NCBI RefSeq assembly: GCF_033898505.1
Contig: NZ_JAXAFK010000006.1
Span: forward strand, 192,574-256,573
Length of the DNA stretch: 64,000 nucleotides
Direction of reading: 5' to 3'
From: Pectobacterium carotovorum
GTDB taxonomy: Bacteria; Pseudomonadota; Gammaproteobacteria; Enterobacterales; Enterobacteriaceae
The position numbers and the translations under genes were made by a program. Positions 19,792 to 29,096 of the stretch are shown here, piece by piece. The notes below the pieces were generated by a model. The model was not told where the DNA came from. It did no database searches and worked only from the letters and a program-made list of their open reading frames with translations. Position 1 is the first letter of the stretch. Each line of letters begins with the position of its first letter.

Positions 19792-20127
19792 ATGAAAATC
19801 AGTAAGGAAAATATTGTAGATGTTATCTCTATGGTGGGATATTTGGCATTTGCCTATTTTTCACTGGAGTTATTTTCGATCAACAAATATGACTGGATGA
19901 TAGAACCGGGAGATTCTGTCTGTAGTATTCTCCATCAGTCTTTCAGTAACCGTCTCTTACAGGCGGGTTTGGCGGCTCTATTTTTAATAACACCTCTATT
20001 TATTGCGCTAGCGCGTAATCTTTATATGAGAAACCGCTATAAAACAGTTTATTACATGGTTGGTATACTGTGTGTCACTTTATACGGTGGTTGGCTTTTT
20101 TTTGGGCGGTTTGCGCTATGTGAATGA
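19792..20127 (+). CDS. Small three-helix membrane protein, putative immunity protein
   Basis: This 111-residue protein starts on the base after the effector-like gene's stop (TGA then ATG), so translation is probably coupled. It has three hydrophobic segments at about residues 9-30, 55-78 and 87-109. Positive charges at the N-terminus and in MRNRYKT between helices 2 and 3 put these parts in the cytoplasm. The loop at about 31-54 (with a Cys) and the C-terminal GRFALCE (with a Cys) would face the periplasm, where a peptidoglycan-cutting toxin would act. I recognise no family. An immunity role is inferred only from gene order, size and topology. Confidence 0.55.
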   Translation: MKISKENIVDVISMVGYLAFAYFSLELFSINKYDWMIEPGDSVCSILHQSFSNRLLQAGLAALFLITPLFIALARNLYMRNRYKTVYYMVGILCVTLYGGWLFFGRFALCE

Positions 20128-20292
20128 CGGATTTCGTCAAAATGATCTGATGTCATTGTAATTAATAACTATTAAAAAATTTTTAATACCTTTATGAATA
20201 TCATGGGTAATAGCAATTTACTCTCAGAGGATAATGATATGAGCATCTGATGCTTTCAATTGTCCATTATTCACCCTGATGTAAACCATATT

Positions 20293-20311
20293 GACTGAAA
20301 TTCATTCAGTC
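20293..20311. promoter_or_regulatory. Inverted repeat upstream of yigM
   Basis: GACTGAA-ATTCA-TTCAGTC is a perfect 7-base inverted repeat, 44 bases before the yigM start. It could be an operator or part of a hairpin; no T-run follows. Regulator unknown. Confidence 0.4.
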
Positions 20312-20355
20312 ATCTCCGTTACAATGGCGAGACTTTTTCCTAAGCGGATGTTGTT

Positions 20356-21255
20356 GTGCCATTACTTACTATTACCACTATCTTGTGGGCATTTTCATTC
20401 AGCCTGATTGGCGAATATCTGGCAGGTCAGGTTGATAGCTGGTTTTCTGCGATGTTCCGCCTGACGGCGGCGGCAGTGGTGTTTTTGCCGTTCTTACGTC
20501 TGCGCGGCTACGCGCCACGCGTCATTTTCTTGTACCTGTTAGTTGGTGCTTGCCAACTAGGTATCATGTACCTGTTCGTCTTCCAGGCTTATCTGTACCT
20601 GACCGTACCTGAGTTTTTACTCTTTACGGTGATGACGCCGCTGTACGTCACGCTGATTTATGATTTGCTTGCCCGGCAGCGTTTGCGCTGGGGCTATGTC
20701 ATGAGCGCTCTGCTGGCGGTATTCGGCGCAGCCGTGATCCACTATCACGGTGTGAGTGAGCATTTCTGGTGGGGATTCCTGCTGGTACAGGCGGCTAACG
20801 TGTGTTTTGCTGCAGGTCAGGTTGGCTACAAGCGCCTGATGGAGCTCTATCCCGTACCGCAGCACTGTGCGTTTTCCTGGTTTTATCTGGGCGCGGCGAT
20901 CGTGACGATAACCGCGTGGCTGCTCTTCGGCAATCTGGATAAATTACCCACCACAACCTTGCAGTGGGGCGTACTGCTCTGGTTGGGGGTGGGTGCTTCC
21001 GGCCTGGGTTATTTTATGTGGAACTACGGTGCAACTCAGGTGGATGCCGGAACGCTCAGCATAATGAATAACTTCCACGTGCCAGCGGGGCTCCTGGTCA
21101 ACTTCGCTATCTGGCATAAAACGCCAGACTGGCTGAGCTTTATCGTGGGGACGATAATTATCACGTCCTCACTGTGGGTACACCAGCGCTGGGTCGTGAA
21201 GCGTCCTTCACAAACGGTAAGTGCTCACAAGCGTGCTGACGCGCCGAACGAATAA
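20356..21255 (+). CDS. yigM: EamA/DMT-family transporter YigM (biotin transporter type)
   Basis: A ten-helix inner-membrane protein of the drug/metabolite transporter superfamily with two EamA halves, 299 residues. Conserved YigM features include [22 protein letters not shown] at the start and [21 protein letters not shown] in the middle. The E. coli homologue lies beside metR and has been reported as a biotin importer, so biotin uptake is the best guess. The start is a GTG at 20356 with a weak ribosome site. The last 95 bases overlap the 3' end of metR on the opposite strand; the final 20 residues are polar and not conserved in appearance. Confidence 0.85.
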   Translation: MPLLTITTILWAFSFSLIGEYLAGQVDSWFSAMFRLTAAAVVFLPFLRLRGYAPRVIFLYLLVGACQLGIMYLFVFQAYLYLTVPEFLLFTVMTPLYVTLIYDLLARQRLRWGYVMSALLAVFGAAVIHYHGVSEHFWWGFLLVQAANVCFAAGQVGYKRLMELYPVPQHCAFSWFYLGAAIVTITAWLLFGNLDKLPTTTLQWGVLLWLGVGASGLGYFMWNYGATQVDAGTLSIMNNFHVPAGLLVNFAIWHKTPDWLSFIVGTIIITSSLWVHQRWVVKRPSQTVSAHKRADAPNE

Positions 21256-22096
21256 ACGCATCAATCACCGGTTGACGCTGCTCTCCGTCACGCACGGCGG
21301 CGTACAACCGGCTCCAAAGCCCATCACCCAGCGATTTGGTTACAATCAGCCCCTGGCGCTCGAAGCTTTCCACCACCCAGTGCGGTAGCGCGGCGATGCC
21401 CATGCGAGCGGCAACCATCTGAATCAACAGCAGTGTATTGTCCACGCTTTTCAGCGTAGGGCTGACGCCTGCCGGCTGCAAAAAGTGACGCCAGACATCC
21501 AGCCGTTGCCGCTGTACCGGATAGATCATTAGGGTCTCGGCGGTGAAATCCTCCGGTTCGATTTTCTCCTTTTTGGCCAGCGGATGCTCGGGAGCCAGCA
21601 CCAATCTGACTTCAAAATCAAACAGAGGCGAATAGTGCAGGCCACTGCGCGGCATGATGTCGGAAGTCATGACCAGATCTAGCTCGCCTTGCTGGAGCGC
21701 TGGCTGAGGATCGAACGTCACGCCCGATTTAAAGTCCATCACTACCTGCGGCCAGTGCTGATGGAACTCGTCTAGCGCAGGCGTCAGCCACTGAATACAG
21801 CTATGGCACTCAATGGCCAAACGCAGCATGGTTTGGTGCGGCTCATGGCAGGCCTGCAACGCCTGCTGGATTTGCGGTAACACCTGCTCTGCCAACTGCA
21901 ACAGAATTTCTCCCTGAGGCGTAAAGCGCAACGGCTGGCTTTTACGCACGAATAGCCTGAACCCAAGGCGCTGTTCCAGATCGCTGAACTGGTGGGATAA
22001 CGCCGATTGAGTTTGGTGAAGTGCAGCGGCAGCGGCGGCTAACGATCCGGTATTGCGCAGTGCTTGCAGCGTTCGCAGGTGTTTAAATTCGATCAT
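21161..22096 (-). CDS. metR: LysR-family regulator of methionine genes
   Basis: MetR activates metE, metH and related genes with homocysteine as coactivator. The 311-residue protein has a LysR N-terminus ([36 protein letters not shown] holds the winged helix-turn-helix) and a periplasmic-binding-like effector domain including [18 protein letters not shown]. It is transcribed away from metE, and the shared 104-base interval should hold the MetR sites of both. Its 3' end overlaps yigM by 95 bases tail to tail. Confidence 0.96.
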   Translation of the reverse strand: MIEFKHLRTLQALRNTGSLAAAAAALHQTQSALSHQFSDLEQRLGFRLFVRKSQPLRFTPQGEILLQLAEQVLPQIQQALQACHEPHQTMLRLAIECHSCIQWLTPALDEFHQHWPQVVMDFKSGVTFDPQPALQQGELDLVMTSDIMPRSGLHYSPLFDFEVRLVLAPEHPLAKKEKIEPEDFTAETLMIYPVQRQRLDVWRHFLQPAGVSPTLKSVDNTLLLIQMVAARMGIAALPHWVVESFERQGLIVTKSLGDGLWSRLYAAVRDGEQRQPVIDAFIRSARQHACEHLPFVKDASRPSAGVPTVRT

Positions 22097-22160
22097 GAGA
22101 GTCCTTCACAGTGACAGTGAATAAATTGCGCTTGTGGTTACTACACTACCTGCGGATTAT

Positions 22161-22184
22161 GGATGTGTAAACATCTGGACGGCT
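22161..22184. promoter_or_regulatory. Three tandem MetJ boxes upstream of metE
   Basis: Three adjacent 8-base units, GGATGTGT, AAACATCT and GGACGGCT, match the MetJ consensus AGACGTCT at 5, 6 and 6 of 8 positions. Tandem met boxes are the known MetJ-SAM repressor target. They lie 17 bases before the metE ATG, where bound repressor would block transcription. A possible MetR half-site (TGAA at 22118) lies further upstream. Confidence 0.7.
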
Positions 22185-22200
22185 AAATGAGGAATTAACG

Positions 22201-24465
22201 ATGGCGATTGTGAATCACACACTGGGTTTTCCGCGCGTTGGATTACGCCGTGAACTAAAAAAAGCGCAGGAAAGCTACTGGGCAGGTAACGCGACACAGG
22301 AAGAGTTGCTGACCGTTGGACGTGAGCTGCGTGCGCGTCATTGGCAACAACAGAAGGATGCTGGCGTTGATCTGCTGCCAGTGGGTGATTTCGCCTGGTA
22401 CGACCATGTACTGACCACCAGTCTGCTGCTGGGTAATGTACCTGCACGTCATCAGAATGAAGACGGCTCGGTCGATCTGGACACGCTGTTCCGTATTGGC
22501 CGTGGACGTGCGCCAACCGGTCAGCCTGCCGCGGCGGCTGAAATGACCAAGTGGTTCAACACTAACTATCACTACATGGTGCCAGAGTTCACTAAAGGGC
22601 AGCAGTTCAAGCTGACCTGGACACAGCTGCTGGATGAAGTTGATGAAGCTCTGGCACTGGGCCATAACGTGAAGCCTGTTCTGTTAGGTCCGGTTACCTA
22701 TCTGTGGCTGGGTAAAGTGAAAGGTGAGCAGTTTGACCGTCTGTCGCTGCTGCAGGATATTTTGCCAGTTTATCAGCAGGTGCTGGCTGAACTGGCGAAA
22801 CGCGGTATCGAGTGGGTGCAGATCGATGAACCTGCGCTGGCGCTGGAACTGCCGCAAGCGTGGCTGGCCGCGTTTAAACCGGCTTACGATGCGTTGCAGG
22901 GGCAGGTGAAACTGCTGCTGACGACCTATTTCGATAGCGTTAGCCAGAATCTGGAAACGATCAAAGCGCTGCCAGTTCAGGGGCTGCATATCGATCTGGT
23001 TCACGGTAAGGATGACGCCGCGACGCTGAGTGGCCAACTGCCTGCTAACTGGGTACTGTCTCTGGGTGTGATTAACGGCCGTAACGTATGGCGCGCCGAT
23101 CTGAGCAGCTGGTTCGAGCGTCTGCAACCGCTGGTGGGAACGCGCGATCTGTGGCTGGGCAGCTCATGCTCGCTGCTGCATAGCCCTATCGATCTGAGCG
23201 TGGAAGTGCGTCTGGATGATGAAGTGAAGAGCTGGTTTGCCTTTGCGATTCAGAAATGTGCGGAGCTGTCACTGTTGTCTCAGGCTCTGAACAGCGGCAA
23301 CGGGCAGGCACTGGAAGCCTACAGTGCGCCGATTCGCGACCGTCGTACCTCAACGCGTGTGAATAACGCCGCCGTTGCGCAGCGTCTGGCAGCCATTACC
23401 GCACAGGACAGCCAGCGTCAGAATGTGTATTCGGTGCGTGCGGATGCTCAGCGCGAGCGTTTTAATCTGCCAGCATGGCCGACGACCACGATCGGTTCTT
23501 TCCCGCAGACCACTGAAATTCGCGGCCTGCGTCTGGATTTCAAACAGGGTCGTCTGGATAGCAATAACTACCGCACCGGCATTGCCGAGCACATTAAGCA
23601 AGCTGTGGTTGAGCAAGAGCGTCTGGGTCTGGATGTGCTGGTGCATGGTGAAGCTGAGCGTAACGACATGGTGGAGTACTTCGGTGAGCATCTGGATGGG
23701 TTTATCTTTACCCAGAATGGCTGGGTGCAGAGCTACGGTTCTCGCTGTGTGAAGCCGCCTGTCATCATTGGTGATGTGAGCCGCCCAGAAGCGATCACCG
23801 TTGAGTGGGCGAAATACGCGCAGTCCCTGACCGACAAGCCGATGAAAGGCATGCTGACCGGTCCGGTGACCATCCTGTGCTGGTCGTTCCCGCGTGAAGA
23901 CGTCACGCGTGAAACCATCGCTAAGCAGATTGCACTGGCACTGCGTGATGAAGTCGCAGATTTGGAAGCCGCAGGTATTGGCATCATCCAGATTGACGAA
24001 CCGGCGCTGCGTGAAGGCCTGCCGCTGCACCGCTCGGACTGGGACGCTTATCTGACCTGGGCAGTGGATGCCTTCCGCCTGAATGCCGCCGTGGCGAAAG
24101 ATGACACGCAGATCCATACCCATATGTGTTATTGCGAGTTCAACGACATCATGGATTCTATCGCCGCGCTGGATGCAGACGTGATTACGATTGAAACCTC
24201 TCGTTCCGATATGGAATTGCTGGAGTCGTTTGAAGAATTCGAATACCCGAACGAAATCGGTCCCGGTGTTTATGATATCCACTCCCCGAACGTACCGAGC
24301 GTGGAATGGATGGAAGACCTGCTGAAGAAAGCGGCGCAGCGTATTCCCGCTGAACGCCTGTGGGTGAATCCGGATTGCGGTCTGAAAACTCGCGGCTGGC
24401 CGGAAACGCGTCAGGCTCTGGCGAATATGGTTCAGGCAGCACAGCGTCTGCGTGAAACCCAGTAA
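22201..24465 (+). CDS. metE: Cobalamin-independent methionine synthase
   Basis: MetE methylates homocysteine using methyltetrahydropteroyl-triglutamate, the last step of methionine synthesis without B12. The protein has 754 residues, the usual length. The N-terminal domain starts [16 protein letters not shown]. The C-terminal barrel begins near [17 protein letters not shown] and carries the zinc ligands in [11 protein letters not shown] (His and Cys), in IETSRS (Glu) and in [12 protein letters not shown] (Cys). The ATG has an AATGAGGAATTAACG leader with a GAGGA ribosome site. MetJ boxes lie upstream and a strong terminator downstream. Confidence 0.98.
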   Translation: MAIVNHTLGFPRVGLRRELKKAQESYWAGNATQEELLTVGRELRARHWQQQKDAGVDLLPVGDFAWYDHVLTTSLLLGNVPARHQNEDGSVDLDTLFRIGRGRAPTGQPAAAAEMTKWFNTNYHYMVPEFTKGQQFKLTWTQLLDEVDEALALGHNVKPVLLGPVTYLWLGKVKGEQFDRLSLLQDILPVYQQVLAELAKRGIEWVQIDEPALALELPQAWLAAFKPAYDALQGQVKLLLTTYFDSVSQNLETIKALPVQGLHIDLVHGKDDAATLSGQLPANWVLSLGVINGRNVWRADLSSWFERLQPLVGTRDLWLGSSCSLLHSPIDLSVEVRLDDEVKSWFAFAIQKCAELSLLSQALNSGNGQALEAYSAPIRDRRTSTRVNNAAVAQRLAAITAQDSQRQNVYSVRADAQRERFNLPAWPTTTIGSFPQTTEIRGLRLDFKQGRLDSNNYRTGIAEHIKQAVVEQERLGLDVLVHGEAERNDMVEYFGEHLDGFIFTQNGWVQSYGSRCVKPPVIIGDVSRPEAITVEWAKYAQSLTDKPMKGMLTGPVTILCWSFPREDVTRETIAKQIALALRDEVADLEAAGIGIIQIDEPALREGLPLHRSDWDAYLTWAVDAFRLNAAVAKDDTQIHTHMCYCEFNDIMDSIAALDADVITIETSRSDMELLESFEEFEYPNEIGPGVYDIHSPNVPSVEWMEDLLKKAAQRIPAERLWVNPDCGLKTRGWPETRQALANMVQAAQRLRETQ

Positions 24466-24481
24466 TAGTGAATGGCTGATG

Positions 24482-24514
24482 AAACCAGAGAGGCTATAGC
24501 CTCTCTGGTTTTTT
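24482..24514 (+). terminator. Rho-independent terminator after metE
   Basis: A 13-base stem (AAACCAGAGAGGC / GCCTCTCTGGTTT) with a TATA loop, followed by Ts, begins 16 bases after the metE stop. Confidence 0.93.
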
Positions 24515-24749
24515 ATATCTGACGAACAGATAAAATACGTACTATTTTTCGTCGCGTCTCGACTGTTTATTATTTCTTCCCTGCAAGTTTTCTCCTTTCC
24601 CGAAAATTAACTATATTGTCTTTCCTTTAATAAAATTGCCGCACTATACCGCTTATTTTTCTGCATCAACTGGTCGGTTATTTGCCGAAAATGAATATTC
24701 ATCCGCCATCGATATATCTATTCCGCAAAGGATTTAAACGACACCGTCA

Positions 24750-24776
24750 TAAAGCTCAGAAGTCTTGTGCCGATAA
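24750..24776 (+). promoter_or_regulatory. Sigma-28 (FliA) promoter of first chemoreceptor gene
   Basis: TAAA, a 15-base spacer and GCCGATAA are an exact match to the enterobacterial FliA consensus. Position and orientation fit control of the downstream chemoreceptor with the late flagellar genes. Confidence 0.88.
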
Positions 24777-25012
24777 GGTAAACGGCATAGAGGCAGCTCA
24801 GGGCGTACGAATAGAGTGAGGTTGTTTGTATTTTCTAACGTTTTTCTGATGTTGAAAGTGCACCTGCAATTACTCTCTTATGGGTATATTTAATATGCCT
24901 ATAAAGCATATTTATTTTTCCCGAAAACGATTATTTCCCCCACTCTGCGAGGTTATTAGACGATAACCGTGCGCAGTAGTCATTATTATGTATTACCTAA
25001 AAGGAGTGAGAT

Positions 25013-26635
25013 GTGAATTTAGCGAATTGGCGTATTGGCTATCGATTAGGAAGCGGGTTTGCCATCTTAATTCTGATGTTGTTTACCGTGAGTATTTTTT
25101 CTCTGTCTAAACTGTCCGGCTTTCAGGATGGTGCCAGAGATATCGTCAAAGACGTTTATCCACAAACGGTGGATGCTAATGACCTCATCGATAATGTGAA
25201 TGGGCACTTTGTCGCTTATTTGCAGATGATGCTGGTATCCGGCCAAGAACAGCGTCAAGGGTATGTTGAGCGGATTATGGCGTACCGCAAGGAGATTAGC
25301 CGTCTGCTTGATAATCTGGAAAAGAATGCCTCAGGAGAGCTTGCCCGTAAGCAGGTAGGGGTTATCCGCGGGTTTCGTGCTGAGTTCATCAAGTCCGGCG
25401 ATAAAATTATTAGCGATGCGCTGGCGGGTAATAATGACGTCGCCATAGCGGAATTCAATAACACCCTGAACGTAATTCAGCGCAATTATCGTGACTCGGT
25501 GAAGCAGTTGGTGAATTACCAAAATGATGCGATGGATAACTCTGTCGAGACCATGGCTGAGGTGTACAACAGCACTCGCATGATTTTACTGCTGATTTTG
25601 GCGCTGGGTGCCGTATTTGGGGCGCTGATTGCCTGGGCGATCACGCGTAGCGTAACCCGCCCGATAGAGCAGGCGCTGCAAGTGGCCGATCGCGTGGCAC
25701 AGGGCGATCTGACCTCACGTATCACGGTGACCAGCAAAGATGAAACCGGATTACTGCTGCAATCGTTGGATCGCATGAACACCAGCCTGAGCGCGATTGT
25801 CGGCCAGGTACGCGATGGGGCGGAAACTATCTCGACGGCGGCGTCACAAATCACGGCGGGCAATCAGGATCTGTCATCGCGCACGGAAGAACAGGCAAGT
25901 TCACTGGAAGAAACGGCAGCCTCCATGGAGCAACTGGCATCCACCATTAAAAACACGGCGGAGAACACCCAGCAGGCGACGGAGATTGCTAATAAAGCGA
26001 CCGGTGCGGCAAAACAAAGTGGCGATGTCATGCTTTCCGTGACGCAGAAAATGCGCGGCATTCGCGATTCGTCTCAGCGTATGGCGGAGATCATCGGTGT
26101 GATTGACGGCATTGCATTCCAAACCAATATTCTGGCGCTGAACGCGGCGGTTGAAGCCGCGCGTGCAGGTGAGCAGGGGCGTGGCTTTGCAGTGGTGGCG
26201 GGAGAAGTCCGTTCACTGGCGCAGCGCAGCGCGACCGCTGCACGAGAGATCAAGGATTTGATTGACGACTCGGTGAGCAAAATTCGCGAGGGAATGGATC
26301 TTGTCGATACTGCTGAAGAAACCATGGGCGGATTGACGGCCCACGTGAAGGACGTACACGACATTATCAGCGAGATTTCACAGGCCAGCCGTGAACAGAG
26401 CGACGGGATTAACCAGATGAATCTGGCGATTGGACAGATTGACACCACGACTCAGCAGAACGCGGCTCTGGTTGAAGAATCTGCCTCTGCAGCTCTGTCT
26501 CTGCAATCGCAGGCCTCCGTTCTGGCGGAAGCGGTGAGCGCATTTAAAATACAGTCGTATAACAACGGTAGCTATGGGTCTTATGCACCGATGAACACGC
26601 CAACGCTGTCTCTGGCGCTGGCAAGTAAAGAGTAA
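25013..26635 (+). CDS. Methyl-accepting chemotaxis protein (first of tandem pair)
   Basis: A transmembrane chemoreceptor of 540 residues. A membrane helix at about 10-30 is followed by a periplasmic four-helix-bundle ligand domain (about 31-187) and a second membrane helix at about 190-212 ([19 protein letters not shown]). A HAMP domain and a long methyl-accepting coiled coil follow, with the signalling hairpin [19 protein letters not shown]. The start is GTG at 25013 with AAGGAG upstream; the ATG two bases earlier runs straight into a stop. It ends in LSLALASKE without the aromatic pentapeptide that tethers CheR/CheB. The ligand cannot be read from the sequence. The signalling half is almost identical to the next gene. 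Confidence 0.95.
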   Translation: MNLANWRIGYRLGSGFAILILMLFTVSIFSLSKLSGFQDGARDIVKDVYPQTVDANDLIDNVNGHFVAYLQMMLVSGQEQRQGYVERIMAYRKEISRLLDNLEKNASGELARKQVGVIRGFRAEFIKSGDKIISDALAGNNDVAIAEFNNTLNVIQRNYRDSVKQLVNYQNDAMDNSVETMAEVYNSTRMILLLILALGAVFGALIAWAITRSVTRPIEQALQVADRVAQGDLTSRITVTSKDETGLLLQSLDRMNTSLSAIVGQVRDGAETISTAASQITAGNQDLSSRTEEQASSLEETAASMEQLASTIKNTAENTQQATEIANKATGAAKQSGDVMLSVTQKMRGIRDSSQRMAEIIGVIDGIAFQTNILALNAAVEAARAGEQGRGFAVVAGEVRSLAQRSATAAREIKDLIDDSVSKIREGMDLVDTAEETMGGLTAHVKDVHDIISEISQASREQSDGINQMNLAIGQIDTTTQQNAALVEESASAALSLQSQASVLAEAVSAFKIQSYNNGSYGSYAPMNTPTLSLALASKE

Positions 26636-26682
26636 ATTTACGGCTAGCGTTTGGTCGCGTTGCTGCGCGGCGCCTATTCCAA

Positions 26683-26729
26683 CAGGGGAGCAGCCGCTCC
26701 CCTGATTCGCTCTATATAGGGTATAGAGC
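26683..26729 (+). terminator. Possible double hairpin after first chemoreceptor
   Basis: CAGGGGAGC / GCTCCCCTG (26683-26704) and GCTCTATA / TATAGAGC (26709-26729) are two adjacent perfect hairpins about 50 bases after the stop. A T-rich stretch follows only 7 bases later, so this is a plausible but not classic terminator. Confidence 0.5.
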
Positions 26730-26956
26730 AAATGCAGTTTTTTCTCTTCTTATTCAGCTTGTTATTCTTTACTAAGAAATATTCTCATCTCTTTATTTTT
26801 AATATCAAATATGTCTGACTATCCTTTTATGTAATTGAGGCGTTATTTATGTTAATTATTGGTTGATTAACCTGTGATTTTTCCGATCGAAACTTAACTT
26901 TCGATAGTTAATATCTATTTATTGTATGTTTTTGAATGATTTAAACGATCAATTCG

Positions 26957-26983
26957 TAAAGTTCAGAAACACGTTGCCGATAA
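26957..26983 (+). promoter_or_regulatory. Sigma-28 (FliA) promoter of second chemoreceptor gene
   Basis: TAAA, a 15-base spacer and GCCGATAA again match the FliA consensus exactly. The promoter shares its flanking layout (GTTCAGAA after TAAA versus GCTCAGAA) with the first, which supports duplication of gene and promoter together. Confidence 0.88.
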
Positions 26984-27320
26984 AAATGGATAACACAGGA
27001 GCGGCTATGGCTGCATGAGTCCGGAGAGGGAAGACCACTATTATCACTTCAATCACGCCTCTGCGGTCTTATCAGTTGTATTTGTAGCATTGTTAGATTT
27101 ATTTCCACTTTTGCACCTCAACACCCGAGGGAAACTATTTGATTTTTGATAGCGCCTCTCATGCTGAGAGCGTGCGTAAAAATGCCTGCCTCAAGGTATC
27201 TCTGGCGCGTCAGAAGGTTTTTCCCCTTTGGATCGCCAATCATTCTCCGCCCTGTGGTTCCATCAAGCTGCGACATGTGCGCAATTGACATTGCTATGCA
27301 TTACCTAAAAGGAGTGAGAC

Positions 27321-28982
27321 ATGAATTTAGCGAATTGGCGTATTGGCTATCGACTGGGAGCCGGATTTGCCGTCCTGATTTTGATGCTGTTTGTCGTGAG
27401 TATTTTTTCCCTGTCTAAGCTATCCGGTTTCCAGGATGGTGCCAGAGATATTGTGAAAGAGGTTTATCCACAAACGGTTGATTCCAATAGTCTTATCGAT
27501 AATGTGAACAGCATTCTGGTCGCGTATCAGCGGCTGATGCTGGTTTCGGGTGAGGATAAAATCAAGGAAAACGTCGATCGTGTGAACGGATTCCGTCAGG
27601 AAATTGGCCGCCTGCTGGATAAGCTGGAAAGCCAGACGGTTGAAGAGCGTTCCGTCTCCCAGCTACGTACTATCCGCGCGATTCGTACCGAATTTTTGAA
27701 ATCCGGTGACAAGATTATCAGCGAGGTGGTAGCGGGCAATCGGGATGCGGCGATTGAGGAATTCAACAACAATCTGAATGTCATCCAGCGTCAATACCGT
27801 GATGCAGTAAGACAGTTGGTTAACTATCAGGATGATGCGATGGATACCTCTGTTGAAGCCATGGCTGAGGTATACAGCGAGACCCGCATTATTCTGCTGC
27901 TTATTTTGGCACTGGGTGCCGTATTTGGGGCACTGATTGCCTGGTCAATTACGCGCAGCGTAACCCGACCGATTCAGCAGGCTTTGCAAGTGGCAGACAG
28001 AGTGGCACAGGGCGACCTGACCTCACGTATCACTGTTACCAGCAAAGATGAAACCGGATTGCTGCTGCAATCGTTGGATCACATGAACACCAGTCTGAGC
28101 ACGATTGTTGGGCAAGTTCGTGATGGGGCGGAAACTATCTCGACGGCAGCCTCGCAAATTGCCGCAGGTAATCAGGATCTGTCAGCGCGTACGGAAGAAC
28201 AGGCCAGCTCGCTGGAAGAAACGGCAGCGTCGATGGAACAGCTGACGTCTACGATTAAAAACACGGCGGAAAACACCCAGCAGGCGACGGATATCGCAAA
28301 TAAAGCCTCTGGTGCGGCGAAGCAAAGCGGCGACGTTATGGTTTCCGTGACGCAGAAAATGCGCGGCATTCGCGATTCGTCCCAGCGTATGGCGGAGATC
28401 ATCGGTGTGATTGATGGCATTGCCTTCCAGACCAATATTCTGGCGCTGAACGCCGCGGTTGAAGCGGCGCGTGCGGGCGAGCAAGGCCGCGGCTTTGCGG
28501 TGGTGGCAGGGGAAGTGCGTTCTCTGGCGCAGCGCAGTGCGACCGCTGCGCGGGAGATCAAGGATTTGATCGACGACTCCGTGAGCAAGATTCAGGAAGG
28601 CATGTCGCTGGTGGATACTGCTGAAGAAACGATGGGCGGGTTAACGGGCTATGTGCGGGATGTGAATGAGATTATCAGTGAAATCTCGCAGGCCAGCCGT
28701 GAACAAAGCGACGGGATTAACCAGATGAATCTGGCCGTTGGACAGATTGATACCACGACCCAACAGAACGCGGCTCTGGTTGAAGAATCTGCTTCTGCGG
28801 CTCTGTCTCTGCAAGCGCAGGCCTCCGTTCTGGCGGAAGCAGTGAGTGCGTTTAAGCTTCTGTCTTATGGCAGTGGCAAAACCGCCTCGTATGCCTCAGC
28901 GCCCGTGCGTACCCCAACGCTGTCTTTAGCGCCTGCGGCGGCAAAAGATCAGGGTAATAACGGCGATTGGACGTCGTTCTAA
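27321..28982 (+). CDS. Methyl-accepting chemotaxis protein (second of tandem pair)
   Basis: A 553-residue paralogue of the preceding receptor with the same order of parts: membrane helix, four-helix-bundle periplasmic domain (about 31-187), membrane helix, HAMP, methyl-accepting coiled coil. The N-terminus ([12 protein letters not shown]) and the cytoplasmic half are nearly identical to the first copy. The periplasmic domain differs at many positions (for example [19 protein letters not shown] against [19 protein letters not shown]), so the pair may sense different ligands. It ends in GDWTSF, a W-x-x-F tail like the NWETF pentapeptide that binds CheR and CheB. Start ATG with AAGGAG. Confidence 0.95.
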   Translation: MNLANWRIGYRLGAGFAVLILMLFVVSIFSLSKLSGFQDGARDIVKEVYPQTVDSNSLIDNVNSILVAYQRLMLVSGEDKIKENVDRVNGFRQEIGRLLDKLESQTVEERSVSQLRTIRAIRTEFLKSGDKIISEVVAGNRDAAIEEFNNNLNVIQRQYRDAVRQLVNYQDDAMDTSVEAMAEVYSETRIILLLILALGAVFGALIAWSITRSVTRPIQQALQVADRVAQGDLTSRITVTSKDETGLLLQSLDHMNTSLSTIVGQVRDGAETISTAASQIAAGNQDLSARTEEQASSLEETAASMEQLTSTIKNTAENTQQATDIANKASGAAKQSGDVMVSVTQKMRGIRDSSQRMAEIIGVIDGIAFQTNILALNAAVEAARAGEQGRGFAVVAGEVRSLAQRSATAAREIKDLIDDSVSKIQEGMSLVDTAEETMGGLTGYVRDVNEIISEISQASREQSDGINQMNLAVGQIDTTTQQNAALVEESASAALSLQAQASVLAEAVSAFKLLSYGSGKTASYASAPVRTPTLSLAPAAAKDQGNNGDWTSF

Positions 28983-29033
28983 CGCTGCCTGTCTTTGTCA
29001 CGTGGTCAAACACAACGTCACACGGTAAAACAC

Positions 29034-29060
29034 AAACGCCACCAGTTGCCGGTGGCGTTT
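29034..29060. terminator. Bidirectional terminator between chemoreceptor and ysgA
   Basis: AAACGCCACC / GGTGGCGTTT is a perfect 10-base stem with a 7-base loop between convergent genes. The A and T ends of the stem make it usable on both strands. Confidence 0.75.
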
Positions 29061-29096
29061 TAGCAAGTAGATAAGCACGAAAATGGTGTGATGACG

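Larger units (their letters stand above)
24466..25012. other. metE-chemoreceptor intergenic region
   Basis: This 547-base interval holds the metE terminator (24482-24514), about 230 bases of AT-rich sequence with no recognisable gene, a sigma-28 promoter at 24750-24776, and a leader of roughly 230 bases before the chemoreceptor start. I see no other structure in the leader. Confidence 0.6.
26636..27320. other. Intergenic region between tandem chemoreceptors
   Basis: This 685-base interval contains the hairpins at 26683-26729, an AT-rich stretch, a sigma-28 promoter at 26957-26983, and an unusually long leader (about 330 bases) before the second receptor. The last 20 bases before the second start (TTACCTAAAAGGAGTGAGA) repeat those before the first. 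A frame at 27146-27418 overlaps the receptor start and has no ribosome site, so it is not called. Confidence 0.6.

Noticed and set aside
22118..22130. MetR site TGAA-N5-TTCA between metR and metE
   Set aside because: Only the left half matches; too weak to annotate as a separate feature.
23350..24282. 310-codon minus-strand frame inside metE
   Set aside because: An antisense shadow of metE with no ribosome site or recognisable domain.
27146..27418. 90-codon frame overlapping the second chemoreceptor start
   Set aside because: It runs into a well-supported gene in another frame and has no ribosome site.
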